Shown here: in pieces, positions 11,361 through 21,426 of the stretch
Numbering within the stretch: position 1 is the first letter of the stretch
Layout: every line of letters starts with the position of its first letter
Assembly: GCA_027704905.1 (NCBI GenBank)
Contig: CM051006.1
Location: forward strand, 10,922,225 to 10,986,224
Reading direction: 5' to 3'
DNA from: Muraenolepis orangiensis
Lineage: Eukaryota; Chordata; Actinopteri; Gadiformes; Muraenolepididae
Length of the DNA: 64,000 nt
The notes under the pieces: model-generated
Database searches by the model: none
The model's input: only the letters and a program-made list of their open reading frames with translations
Told to the model about the DNA's origin: nothing
Program-made: the position numbers and the translations under genes

Positions 11361-13250
11361 AATGTATCAGAACTACCTTTTAGTCACATTGGTTTTGGTA
11401 TGGTGTCTGTTTAAGTGCCTGTTTAAGTTTGCATTGTAAGTCCGGATTACATCACAATATTTCGATTTGCATTTTATAGTATAGTATAACATTAGAAAAT
11501 GTAGGTGGTTTTTGACTTTTTCAAATTCAGTTCATTCGCAAAAGCGGAAATGAAAATCACTTTTCCTTTTTTGTTTTGTGCAAACTTCCAAAAGTTTGCT
11601 TAAAATTAGCTTTGACCGTTAGATGGAAACCCTGCTAGTGCTACAAAATTGGAATGTTGTTGAGTGCAGTGGATTGTGAAACATTAAGGTATAGCTCAAG
11701 CATGAGCTTTTCGCTTAGTGTGGACATTGAGCTTCCAAGCTTCAAACTCGCCGGTGGGTATTGCTGGTGAGCTGCCAAGAAGGTCAGAATGAGAGATCTT
11801 TGCACCAATCTTCTCCCTTTTTACTTCCAAGTGTGAGGTCCAGCTAAGGTCAACCTTCCTTCTCGTCGTCTCTGGGGTACGATCATCGTGCCTCTAAAAC
11901 CACTTCTCCCTCCCCGAGAGAGCTGATCTCAGTGCAGCCTGCCTGTGCCGGTGCACTGAACATACTCAGCTCTCGATTAGTGCACCGTTAGTGACCGCAG
12001 GTGGTATTCTCTCCTACGCTACGTGACCTTACATTCTCTCTCTCTTTCAACCCCGTTTATAATTACACAAAAAGCCCATACAAAAAAAAGTGAATAACAC
12101 CTCCATTTATTTATTCTGGAGTCTTTGGTTGTCAAATATCCTGTTGACAATTTAGGGTGAATGTCCTTCTCTGCATCTCCGCTCCCGCCCCCCCCGCCGG
12201 CGCTGAGGACAGACCGATGTGAAGCTGTGCAAGGCCCCGTGCTCTGCGGAGTCAAGGGAAAACCTGAGGGGTGAGATGAGTGCTTGAGAGTGGAGCAGAA
12301 TGAAAGGGGAGAATAACCACATATATTCCAACCGAGTCTTCGGCAAATGGTGTCCTTCAACGTCATATGGACCAGTCCAATCAGGTTTATTGTTATTATA
12401 ATTTTTAAGAGCACAGTAGGTTAGGTAAGTAAGTGTAGAAGCGGTATTTGTATTTTTGCAGTCAACAAGAAGGTTAGGCGCCACTGAGATATATGCAGGA
12501 AGTAGCATACTTAAAAATGGCTATTCAGTGATTTGTGTTTGAGAGTTCAACAACCCACTACGTTAAACCTGACGACCGAACACTCTCCAACAAGCCTCTT
12601 CTTCCCATGGGCATACATCATTTGTTTTAGCATGGGGGGACCGTATGACCGTGCCAATACAAGCAGCAATATCTTGTATCTTGTATCAGGAGTTTTGGGT
12701 TTCGGGTTGGACCGCAATGCATGCTGGGGTGGCAGGCCCAGAAAAGTGAGCACGAACTCTAGCAGGGCCGCTATATTTTATATATTTGATATATATAAAA
12801 AAATGTATATCTCATCACATCGTGGTAACATTGCATTTGGCTCGTTATTTTCAATCATAAAGCATATCTGGCAAATTTGTTATTCGTCTAGTATATCAGT
12901 CTTCTAGTTATGGGATTTGGACACCGTAATTGCGTAATAAAAATTGTGGAAAGATGCTAAACAAATGGGCAAAATCTCTGTCTAAAATCTCTGAGTGTGT
13001 TAATCAGACAAAATAGTTGTGACTGCAAGCCTACATTTCGACTCTTTCAATTTCCTACAGTCCTTAAGAACAACAAAAACAGGAAAGCGTGGACCGAAGC
13101 TGTAAAAAGACACGATTGTAATTGGAAGCCTTGGAAACCTACAAAAGCTTATCCAATTTCACTTAATTAGTCCAAAAGAAAAAGTTTTAGTTACTGCAAA
13201 TAATTTGCCATGGTTGTGTGTCTGTGCCTGCAATGTAGTGACTGGTGGAG
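11361..13250. other. Intergenic, nothing recognised
   Basis: About 1.9 kb without coding signal or clear repeat. Reading frames at 12019-12508 and 12533-12907 show no recognisable domain. Confidence 0.4.
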
Positions 13251-13276
13251 TAATTAATTAATTAATTAATTAATTG
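13251..13276. repeat. (TTAA)n-type tetranucleotide run
   Basis: taattaatta repeated for 26 bp. Confidence 0.9.
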
Positions 13277-13702
13277 TTCGGACTTCTATTGTAGGGACGC
13301 TCCGATTGAACGGCCGTCGATCATAATCGATCGATTTGAGCTCGGATCAGAGCTCTCAAAAATGGCCAATCAGAAGAGCCGATCAGATGATGCAAAATTA
13401 ATGTTTACACTTTTCTCGATGCGCAAAAATCCTGGCAGCACTGCCGAAAGCTACCGGTAAATACAGATCAATCATATTGGGCTCATAGATAGTTTATTTT
13501 ATTTTGGGTGGGTATGATTGCTCAAAAGATGTGTGCTTTATCTCGTAGTTCCGCTTCACATTACTGCTTTTAATAATCACCACGGAACCAATGAACTGCC
13601 CGTGGGAAGAATGAACATGTAGGAGTTTTCACTGTCTACCTTTTTGTTTTTAGAGCACTTCATGTGAACTTGTCTTCATTCTCCGTCTCTCCGTGTGTGT
13701 GT

Positions 13703-13736
13703 GTCAAGTCAAGTCAAGTCAAGTTTATTGTCACAT
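13703..13736 (-). mobile_element. L2 copy X, displaced tip of its 3' tail
   Basis: Minus strand reads gtgacaataaacttgactt plus extra ttgac units. This is the end missing from copy X at 15888 and has been separated from it by copy Y. Confidence 0.8.
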
Positions 13737-15880
13737 CAAGTCAAGTCAAGTCAAGTCAAGTTTATTGTCACTTCACAGTTTACAGTTTAGTATAAAGCAG
13801 TGATGTGAAATTCTTGTGTGCAATACCCGACGACAGACAGCAGTTATAAAATAAGATAAAATAAAAATAGATAAAAATAGAATAAAAAAAATAGAATAAA
13901 AAATAGAATAAGGAATATAAAATAAAAATAAAAAATGCAATTTATAAAATGCAAAAATCAGCACAGAAAAGAGCAATATATATATAAATCAATGTAATAA
14001 AATATACATTGTTATATGTTATACGCCCTTGTTCAGCAGCCTGATGGCCTGACTGTGGAAGCTATCTCTAAGCCTATTTGTACGACACTTGATACTGCGG
14101 TATCGCCTGCCTGACGGTAATAGTGAGTAAAGTTCGTGGCTGGGGTGGGCAATGTCTTTTATAATTCTTTTGGCCTTGGCCACGCACCGCTGGTTGTAAA
14201 TGTCCAGGAGGGAGGGGAGCTCACCTCCAACGATATACTGGGCCGTCCGCACCACCCTTTGAAGCGCTCTGCGCTCGAGTGCCGTGCAGTTCCCGTACCA
14301 GGCGGTGATACACCCTGTCAGAACACTCTCGATGGTGCCGTTGTAGAATGTTCTCAGGATGCGGGGGCCCATGCTGAATTTCTTCAGACGCCTGAGAAAA
14401 TACAGGCGTTGTTGGGCCTTTTTCACCACGTGTGTGGTGTGCGTGGACCATGTGAGGTCCTCGGAGATGTGCACGCCGAGGAACTTGAAGCTGCTGACCC
14501 TCTCTACTGCAACGCCGTCGATGGAGATAGGGCTGTGCTCTCCCCTCTGCCTCCTGAAGTCCACGATCAGCTCCTTGGTCTTCTTGACGTTGAGGGCGAG
14601 GCTGTTCTCCTGGCACCACTGCTCCAGCGATCCGACCTCCTCCCTGTAGGCTGTCTCGTCGTCGCCGGCGATCAGGCCCATCACTGTCGTGTCGTCAGCA
14701 AACTTGACGATGACGTTGGAGCTGTGCATAGCCATGCAGTCGTGGGTGTAGAGGGAGTAGAGGAGAGGGCTCAGCACGCATCCCTGGGGGGCTCCCGTGT
14801 TGAGGGTCAGTGGCTCTGATGTGGTGCTGCCCATCCTCACCACCTGGCGGCGGTCCGACAGGAGGTTCAGTATCCAGCTGCACATGGATGGGGGTACGCC
14901 TAGACCTCTCAGCTTGGTGTCGAGCTTGGCAGGAACTATTGTGTTGAATGCTGAGCTGTAGTCCACAAACAGCATTCGCACATAACAGTTCTTCCCCTCC
15001 AGGTGGGAAAGGGCAGTGTGGAGGGCCATGGCAATTGCGTCGTCCGTGGATCTATTTTGACGATATGCAAATTGCCATGGGTCCAGCGTGGTAGGTAACA
15101 CGGAGCAAATAAAGTCCTTGACCAACCTCTCGAAGCATTTGCTAACGATCGAGGTGAGGGCCACAGGTCTGTAGTCATTCAGGCATGTTACCTTGGTTTG
15201 TTTAGGGACAGGCACGATGGTGGATATCTTGAAGACCGCGGGGACAACAGCCTGGGACAGGGAGAGGTTGAAGATGTCTGCAAAGACTCCTGCCAACTGG
15301 TCTGCGCATGCTCTGAGGACGCGGCCCGGGATGTCGTCGGGGCCTGCCGCCTTACGGATGTTCAGCCGCTTAAAGGTGCGGCGCACATCCGCCTCCGAGA
15401 TGCGCAGCTGGCTGGTCTCCCCAGTCGGTGCTGGCTTCGGCGGGCTGCCGTTTACGTCGAACCGAGCAAAAAATGTATTTAGCTCTCCTGGGAGGGAGGT
15501 AGAGGAGTTCTCTACACAACTGGTTCTCCCTCTGAAGTTCGTTATCTTCTGCAGCCCCTGCCACATACCCCTCGCATCGTGTTTCTTGAATTTATCTTCC
15601 ACTCTGTCCTTATACTCCCGCTTGGCAGTGACGATGGTCTTACGGAGGTCGTAACGGGCTCTCGTATATTCCTCCGTATTCCCGGAACCAAAGGCGGCGT
15701 TACGCGCATGTAGGGCAGCGCGAACATCGCCGTTAATCCACGGTTTCTGGTTGGGATATATCCGAACCGACTTGGTCGGAACAACGTCATCTATGCACTT
15801 CTTGATGAACCCGGTGACCGACGACGCGTACTCGTTGATGTTATTGTCCGAGGCAACGCGGAACATGTGCCAGTCAGCGT
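13737..15880 (-). mobile_element. L2-type LINE copy Y, inserted into copy X
   Basis: 5'-truncated in the linker before the reverse transcriptase (homology starts at gctgactggcac near 15877), with a full 3' end and (TTGAC)n tail at 13737-13765. acatca occurs at both junctions (13733-13738 and 15888-15893), a 6-bp target duplication. Joining the flanks restores a continuous L2 3' end. Confidence 0.88.
14019..15866 (-). CDS. L2-type LINE reverse transcriptase, intact 615-codon frame
   Basis: RNA-dependent DNA polymerase for LINE target-primed reverse transcription. No stop or frameshift across 615 codons. Order: linker with basic RYDLRKTIVTAKREYKDRVE (about 70-90); fingers NIRKAAGPDDIPGRVLRACA (about 168-188) and LNDYRPVALTSIVSKCFERL; LDPWQFAYRQNRSTDDAIAM; palm MLFVDYSSAFNTIV with the first catalytic Asp; NTGAPQGCVLSPLLYSLYTH; catalytic KFADDTTVMGLIAG; thumb FKFLGVHISEDLTWSTHT; C-terminus SGRRYRSIKCRTNRLRDSFH to NKGV. 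The apurinic endonuclease half is absent because the copy is 5'-truncated, so it cannot move alone. The ATG at 15866 is only the first Met of the frame; the true start lay far upstream. Long plus-strand frames at 14136-14819 are its antisense shadow. Confidence 0.92.
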   Translation of the reverse strand: MFRVASDNNINEYASSVTGFIKKCIDDVVPTKSVRIYPNQKPWINGDVRAALHARNAAFGSGNTEEYTRARYDLRKTIVTAKREYKDRVEDKFKKHDARGMWQGLQKITNFRGRTSCVENSSTSLPGELNTFFARFDVNGSPPKPAPTGETSQLRISEADVRRTFKRLNIRKAAGPDDIPGRVLRACADQLAGVFADIFNLSLSQAVVPAVFKISTIVPVPKQTKVTCLNDYRPVALTSIVSKCFERLVKDFICSVLPTTLDPWQFAYRQNRSTDDAIAMALHTALSHLEGKNCYVRMLFVDYSSAFNTIVPAKLDTKLRGLGVPPSMCSWILNLLSDRRQVVRMGSTTSEPLTLNTGAPQGCVLSPLLYSLYTHDCMAMHSSNVIVKFADDTTVMGLIAGDDETAYREEVGSLEQWCQENSLALNVKKTKELIVDFRRQRGEHSPISIDGVAVERVSSFKFLGVHISEDLTWSTHTTHVVKKAQQRLYFLRRLKKFSMGPRILRTFYNGTIESVLTGCITAWYGNCTALERRALQRVVRTAQYIVGGELPSLLDIYNQRCVAKAKRIIKDIAHPSHELYSLLPSGRRYRSIKCRTNRLRDSFHSQAIRLLNKGV

Positions 15881-15887
15881 GAACAAA

Positions 15888-17048
15888 ACATCACAGTATA
15901 TACAAGTATAAGCAATGAGTGAAAATCTTATGTGCAATACCCGACGACAGACAGCAGTTATAAAAAACAGAATAGAATAAAAAATAAGTAAAAAGTACAA
16001 ACTGTATAAAGTGAAATATATAAAAATATGAAAATATAAAAATGCATATATAAAATGCAATATATTAGCACAGAAAAAGAGAAATATATATAAGTCAATG
16101 TAATAAAATATACATTGTTATATGTTCAGCAACCTGATGGCCTGACTGTGGAAGCTGTCTCTAAGTCTGTTTGTGTGGCACTTGATACTGCGGTATTGCC
16201 TGCCTGACAGTAAAAGTTAGTACAGTTCGTGGCTCGGGTGGGCATTGTCTTTTATGATGCGCTTGGCCTTGGCCACGCACCGCTTAATGTGTATATATCC
16301 AGGAGGGAAGGAAGTTCACCTCCAACGATATACTGGGCCGTCCGCACCACCCATTGAAGCGCTCTGCGCTTGGATGCGGTCCAGATCCCGTACCAGGCGG
16401 TGATACACCCAGTAAGAACACGCTTGATTGTGCTGGTGTAGAATGTTCTCAGGATGTGGGGGCCCATGCTGAATTTCTTCAGACGCCTGAGGAAATACAG
16501 GCATTGTTGGGCCCTTTTCACCACATGTGTGGTGTGCGTGGACCATGTGAGGACCTCGGAGATGTGCACGCCGAGGAACTTGAAGCTGCTGACCATCTCT
16601 ACTGCAACACCGTTGATGGAGATAGGGGTGTGCTCTCCTCTCTGCTTCCTGTAGTCCACGATCAGCTCCTTGGTCTTCTTGACATTGAGGGCGAGGCTGT
16701 TCTCCTGGCACCACTGCTCCAGCTATCCAACCTCCTCCCTGTAGATCAGGCCCATCACTGTCGTGTCGTCAGCAAACTTGATGATGACGTTGGAGCTGTG
16801 CATAGCCATGCAGTCGTGGGTGTAGAGGGAGTAGAGGAGAGGGCTCAGCACGCATCCCTGGGGGGCTCCCGTGTTGAGGGTCAGTGGCTCTGAGGTGGTG
16901 CTGCCCATCCTCACCACCTGGCGGCGGTCCGACAGGAGGTCCAGTATCCAGCTGCACATGGATGGGGGCACGCCTAGACATACCCCCCTTCGCGATCTGT
17001 ACCGGAGAGAGCCTTTGTTCTGTCCGCCCGGTGGACGGAAAATCCCGT
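15888..17048 (-). mobile_element. L2-type LINE copy X, internally deleted
   Basis: Read on minus: endonuclease fragment (17048-16979) joined directly to reverse transcriptase near GVPPSMCSWIL (from about 16978), through the C-terminus near 16128 to the 3' untranslated end (15888-16127). The final tail piece lies at 13703-13736, beyond copy Y. The internal join shares a 4-base overlap (gtct on the minus strand). Confidence 0.85.
16128..16978 (-). pseudogene. L2 reverse transcriptase fragment of copy X
   Basis: Keeps NTGAPQGCVLSPLLYSLYTH and the catalytic KFADDTTVMGLI, then FKFLGVHISEVLTWSTHT and LQWVVRTAQYIVGGELPSLL. Relative to copy Y it lacks about 21 bp after GLI (near 16744), has a stop shortly after (tat-cca context near 16724), a frame break near 16285, and a short deletion at the C-terminus. 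The endonuclease-to-fingers segment was lost in the internal deletion. Not functional. Confidence 0.85.
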
Positions 17049-17082
17049 TAAGTAACTTTTATTGCTCTGAATAGTAATTTTG

Positions 17083-17166
17083 TAACACTTTTGGTTGGTG
17101 GTGTGCCGCATGATTTTTTTTTATGTAAAATATGTGCCTTGGCTCTAAAAAGGTTGAAAAACACTG
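17083..17166 (-). mobile_element. Short hAT-like remnant
   Basis: Minus strand starts cagtgtttttcaaccttttt and continues to gtgccgcatga / gtgtgccgc-type sequence common in hAT relics of fish; about 85 bp, the other end being weak. Confidence 0.45.
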
Positions 17167-17984
17167 GGGTAGACCACAGCACATCACCAAAGACCATTGC
17201 TACTGCATGGGAGGCTATGCAAGAGCCAGAGTTTTGTTGTGATGAAAACTGAAACAATTGAAGCCATGTCTTAACAACAAAAACATACATTTTTTGTTAC
17301 AGAGTTGAAATTAACATAATATAAAATATATGAAGACTTTAGTGATAAATCACTAAAACATTTAACAGAGATACAGGCAGCATTTGATGCATTATATGAC
17401 ATGGTCCATAGTTATCTTCATTCATTTTTAATTTAATAGATTTCTAATACACATCAGCAATTTCAGTTGGTTGAACTACTACATGCTGAAATGAACTAAC
17501 AGATAATGAATGAAACTGTGTATACATATTTATCTTGGCCAGTCTGGTTTCTATTGCTTTTATTTTTATATACGGCATTAAAATCCGAAATAACTTACCC
17601 AGTGCAATACGCACTGATTATTTCACCAGTTTTTTGGAATAAGACAGATGCATGACGAATGTGGCGTTTGTTCAATTTAATATGTACACAAAAAACAGTA
17701 CTCTATTGTTATTGTTATTGTTATTGTTACTCTATAGTATTGTTTGTGATTTTCAACCATCCCGAGTCCAACAGCCTGTACGCTTTGCCTTCTTTGTCTT
17801 CATTCAACGCTTGCTTGTGAATTTCGACATCTTTCCTGGATGATCAGCCATAAGGAATACGGTGCTGTCCCTGAGGTACACTGGAGGGAGGCCATGTAGA
17901 CATGCTATCACTTTCCTTTGCTAAGCCATCTTTCACAGTCAAAGGGTTTAGGCACTGAAACGCTCGGCATTACCAACAATGGAG
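17167..17984. other. AT-rich, nothing recognised
   Basis: Includes a short ttattg run at 17704-17728; no coding or transposon signal. Confidence 0.4.
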
Positions 17985-17988
17985 CCTT

Positions 17989-18204
17989 TGTAGGAATTGC
18001 GAAGAATGCGCGGAGACAATTCCACAACGAAACGCGTGTCGCGTGTGTTTTCATTGACAAAAGCAAAACAGACTAAACAAAATTTCACTCGAATAGATGT
18101 CACTCTTCTTAAAGGGCCAGTGTATCTACATCCCCACAGGCAAGCAATGACCCATAGGGTTAACACGCAGAAGGTGAATTATGTCATGTTACTAGTCCTC
18201 TACA
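17989..18204 (-). repeat. Gypsy 3' LTR
   Basis: TGTAGG...CTCTACA on plus, 216 bp, same length as its partner. Confidence 0.92.
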
Positions 18205-18231
18205 CACGCCCCCCCCCCCCCCCCCCCCCCC
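18205..18231 (-). promoter_or_regulatory. Polypurine tract, expanded to a G homopolymer
   Basis: Immediately upstream of the 3' LTR the minus strand carries about 23 G in a row, then cgtg and the LTR. It sits where the plus-strand primer of a Gypsy element is expected; its present length looks like later slippage. Confidence 0.65.
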
Positions 18232-18235
18232 AGAT

Positions 18236-18720
18236 TTCACCATAACAAGTAAACGTGGCGGAGGGCCGACGACCCTAACAGAAAGGCTCAGACGAACAGG
18301 AACAGGGTCCGCTGTGTCTCCCGGAGCATCAAGGACCCTGCGGTGGAACTGAGGCCGGCACCCCAGGGGTCGAGGGAGGCAGTGCGATTGGCATAGGCGG
18401 CCTGGGAGCTGCCCTGGGAGCCGTAAGGGTTGGCCGTAAACCAACTCTGCCAACAAGGACTGAAGGTCCTCCTTAGGGGCAGACCTCAGACCCAACATGA
18501 CCAATGGGAGCTTGTCAACCCAGCCACTGTCCTTGAGGCTGGCCCGAAGTGCAGCCTTCATGGAACGATGGAAGCGTTTGCATAGGCCGTTGGCCTGCGG
18601 GTGGTAAGAAGTAGTCCGATGGAGCGCCACACCCAGGTCCTGAGTGACCGCGTTCCAGAGCTCAGACGTGAACTGTGAGCCAAACCGGGCAATCCACGTC
18701 GCAATGAACGCCCGTGCCAC
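18236..18720 (-). pseudogene. Gypsy integrase catalytic and C-terminal part
   Basis: Integrase joins retrotransposon DNA to the chromosome. Visible: FIATWIARFGSQFTSELWNA, then SYHPQANGLCKRFHRSMKAA and LVMLGLRSAPKEDLQSLLAE. In this family the position after NGL is normally followed by the catalytic Glu before RFHR; here a Lys stands there (CKRFHR), so the active site appears lost. The frame runs on into the C-tract and LTR. Separated from the zinc-binding part (18741-18992) by a frame change near 18720-18740. Confidence 0.8.
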
Positions 18721-18740
18721 CTCTACGGATGTCGCCCATG

Positions 18741-18992
18741 CTAGCGGGTCTGCCTCCGGCCAGTGTGTGGTCCTGTCGGTCCTGTAGTGAAGAGGTAAGT
18801 GAAGCCCTGGGAGGGTGGTAGTGAGCCCACCATGTCCACATGCACGTGGTCAAACCTCCTTTCCGGCATCGGGAAATGTTCTAGGGGTGCCTTGACGTGG
18901 TGGTGCTTAGCTCGCTGGCATACCACACAAGTATCAGCCCAGTCTCTCACGTCCTTTTTAAGGCCGTGCCAGACCAACCTGGCCACCCCCAA
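18741..18992 (-). pseudogene. Gypsy integrase N-terminal zinc-binding region
   Basis: DTCVVCQRAKHHHVKAPLEH gives the Cys pair of the HHCC zinc finger, and FDHVHVDMVGSLPPSQGFTY contains the first catalytic Asp (HVDMVG). The His pair is only weakly visible upstream near WHGLKKDV. The frame breaks after YLFT. Confidence 0.78.
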
Positions 18993-19007
18993 CCTCTGCG
19001 ACCCTTC

Positions 19008-19836
19008 TTACCCGAGTGGAAAAGCCCATGGACAAGCAAGCCGCCGCCAAGCCGCACCGACAAGCCGCGCCGACAAGCCGCCGCCAGCTGGCAGGAATGA
19101 TGGGCCGGTCCTGGCCTGTGGAAACATCACACAGGAGCGCCCGCCAGCATCGCCGAACGCCACATCCTCCACTTGCAGCCTGGTACCAGACAACCTTAGT
19201 TCTTGCAACTCTGGGTCGGTGGCCTGGTCCACAGCCATGTGGGAGTAGTCGAGTCCCAAGTGGACGGCCCCCACGATGGCCCGGGACAGGCAGTCCGCGA
19301 CAAGATTGGCCTTGCCAGCCACATGTTGAATGTCCGTGGAAAACTCAGAGACCTGGGCAAGATGCCTCTGCTGGCAGGCGGACCACAGCTCAGCCACTTT
19401 GGCCATGGCAAATGTCAGAGGTTTGTGGTCCACAAACGCCTTGAACTGCCAGCGGCTGCCAGCGGCTGAAGAATGCAAGCGGCTGCCAAGCTCCGCCCAC
19501 CCACTGCTCAAATACAGCGCTGACGGCATAGTCCGACGCGTCAGAGGTGAGAGCCATCGGAGCCTTGTGGGATGGGTGCGTCATCATCGTCGCCTTAGTC
19601 AAGGCTGTTTTAGCTTCCACAAATGCACAGTTTCTCTCTGCAGACCAGTCCACCGAGTGCTTGGGGGTCTTACCCTTCATGGCCTCGTATAGAGGCTGCA
19701 TAAGTCGAGCAGCACCGGGGATGAAACGGTGGTAAAAGTTCACCAAGCCGAGGAACTCCTGAAGGGACCTGACCGTGAGTCGGCGCGGGAAAGCCGTTAC
19801 TGTGTCCACCATCGTTGGGAACCGCACCGGCCCCTT
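19008..19836 (-). pseudogene. Gypsy RT connection and RNase H remnant
   Basis: RNase H removes RNA from RNA/DNA hybrids during reverse transcription. From 19836 down: LQEFLGLVNFYHRFIPGAAR (end of the reverse transcriptase), PMALTSDASDYAVSAVFEQW with an RNase H Asp, then after a frame change near 19450-19480, FKAFVDHKPLTFAMAK and FSTDIQHVAGKANLVADCLS. A short in-frame duplication of the agcggctgcc type (19450-19490) marks the frameshift. The reverse-transcriptase palm with its YxDD is absent. Confidence 0.82.
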
Positions 19837-20040
19837 TTAGTTTACGCGATGGCCCAGGAAATCAATGGTGCTCCACCCAGGGCCGTGTCCATCGCTCAAA
19901 ACCTCCACCCCTGACTCGGGAAGGACGCTCCTCTGCGCGCCTGTGTCGCACAAGAAACGCCGACAAGAGATGGTGTCCCAAATAAACAGCAGCCAGCTTG
20001 GCCGAAACTCATGGCCACTACTGTGCACCGACCTGGGCAT
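19837..20040 (-). pseudogene. Gypsy aspartic protease fused by deletion to the RT C-terminal end
   Basis: RRFLCDTGAQRSVLPES carries the aspartic-protease active-site triplet DTG; such proteases mature Gag-Pol. About 15 residues later the frame reads TIDFLGHRVN, which in Gypsy polyproteins lies at the end of the reverse-transcriptase domain. The fingers and palm between them are therefore missing. The frame stops right after HRVN. Confidence 0.8.
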
Positions 20041-20057
20041 TTCCCTCCCGGTTAAAA

Positions 20058-20690
20058 CTATATGGCGTTTGGCATTGGGTCCAAACCTCTCGTGGTAGTA
20101 ACCCAGGCCCTATCCTGCCGCCGCTGAGGTGCTGCTGCTGCTACTGCAGCGGTGATAATCGTGGCCCCAGGTGGCGATGAACTGGCTGGTGCTGGAGAAA
20201 ACGAGGCCACACAGTGCTGCTGAACCGCCAGAAAGAACTTATCGGTCTCCTCAGCCAGCTCCCAGCCATCCTTGATAGCGGTGTTGGCCAAAGCAGCCTG
20301 CACTTGAGCAGGCAGCTGCCTTAAAATCAGTTGGGTAAATAGGAAACCAGGCCCGTGGTCCCCCAAGAGATTTAGCATCCTGTCCATCAGTTCAGACGGC
20401 TTGCTATCGCCGAGGCCTTGTATAGAGAACAGCCGGCCGGCTCGCTCGGTGTCTCGGTGAAGTTCAAAATTTTAAGCGGGTGAGCCTTAAGCCTTAAGTG
20501 TATTTGTTTTTATACGGGGGATCTCTTAGCAGGCTCACCACTCTGCCCGCTGTTGAGCAGCCGAGGGCCGACACCACGTGGTGATATTTTGTCTCGTCCG
20601 CTGTGACGTCTCGCAAAGCGAACTGTGCCTCCGTCTGGGTGAACCACGCGGAGGCTGAGGATTCCCATAATACAGTGCGTTGGTCAACAT
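20058..20690 (-). pseudogene. Gypsy gag remnant
   Basis: The clear part (20058-20387) reads MDRMLNLLGDHGPGFLFTQL and ILRQLPAQVQAALANTAI, typical of the Gag of this group, where it packages element RNA. Upstream, between about 20390 and 20690, Gag-like pieces continue in other frames, with at least two frameshifts and a stop near 20495. A CCHC zinc knuckle is not visible. Confidence 0.65.
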
Positions 20691-20727
20691 GTTCGTTACG
20701 CTATCTCCGAATACGTCCAGCAGAGAA

Positions 20728-20742
20728 ACGTTGGGGTCACCA
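20728..20742 (-). promoter_or_regulatory. Primer-binding site, tRNA-Trp-like
   Basis: One base inside the 5' LTR the minus strand reads TGGTGACCCCAACGT. The 3' end of vertebrate tRNA-Trp would pair with TGGTGACCCCGACGT, a 14 of 15 match. Priming of minus-strand DNA by tRNA-Trp is therefore inferred. Confidence 0.7.
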
Positions 20743-20743
20743 G

Positions 20744-20959
20744 TGTAGGAATTGCAAAGAATGCGCGGAGACAATTCCACAATGAAACGCGCGTCGCGTG
20801 TGTTTTGATTGACAAAAGCAAAACAGACGAAACAAAACTTCACTCGAATAGACGTCACTCCTCTTAAAGGCCCAGTGTCTGTACCTCCCCACAGGCAAGC
20901 AATGGCCCGTAGGGTTAACGCGCATGAGGTGAATCATGTCATGTTAGTAGTTCTCTACA
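20744..20959 (-). repeat. Gypsy 5' LTR
   Basis: 216 bp; direct repeat of 17989-18204. Confidence 0.92.
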
Positions 20960-20963
20960 CCTT

Positions 20964-21339
20964 TTCCTTTTCTGTGAGGGCAATCCTTTCTTTAGCATTT
21001 GGCTGCTCCATAAAGCCCATCTCTGATGGAGCAAATCAACGGGTAACAAGCTGGAACCCGATCTCCTGATGCATGTATACTCAAAGGAGACCAGCAGGGA
21101 ACAATCCTCAATTTTTGAATGGGGGACGAGTTAAAGGCAATAAGATTCCATTGAAAAGACGAAAAAAAATAACTACAATAAATTAAAAAGAGTAAGATAA
21201 CTAAGGTTTGTCGTGGTGGAGCATATACACTTAGCAAGCCCTGATGGGCTGAAGTGCCTTCCAATCGTATTTTTTAACGCTTCAGCTTCTGTCAGCTGCT
21301 GCTGAACTCAACATGGCATGCAGTCCCCCACACCAGTCT

Positions 21340-21341
<2 letters not shown>
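20964..21341. other. No gene seen
   Basis: Nothing recognised before the CA array. Confidence 0.4.
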
Positions 21342-21401
<60 letters not shown>

Positions 21402-21426
21402 CGTCCCCCACACACACCCCCGCACA

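Larger units (their letters stand above)
17989..20959 (-). mobile_element. Ty3/Gypsy LTR retrotransposon, internally deleted
   Basis: Two direct 216-bp LTRs (17989-18204 and 20744-20959) enclose 2.5 kb of minus-strand gag-pol remnants. The flanks cctt (17985-17988 and 20960-20963) form a 4-bp target duplication. Order on minus: 5' LTR, primer site, gag, protease, RNase H, integrase, G-rich tract, 3' LTR, which is the Gypsy order. The LTRs differ at about 20 positions by hand count (roughly 9%), so the insertion is not recent. Confidence 0.92.

Noticed and set aside
13287..13400. hAT-like start (tagggacgctccgat) with atcgatcgatt
   Set aside because: Only a loose resemblance, no matching end found.
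14136..14819. 227-codon plus-strand frame across the L2 copy
   Set aside because: Antisense shadow of the minus-strand reverse-transcriptase frame, which has the real motifs.
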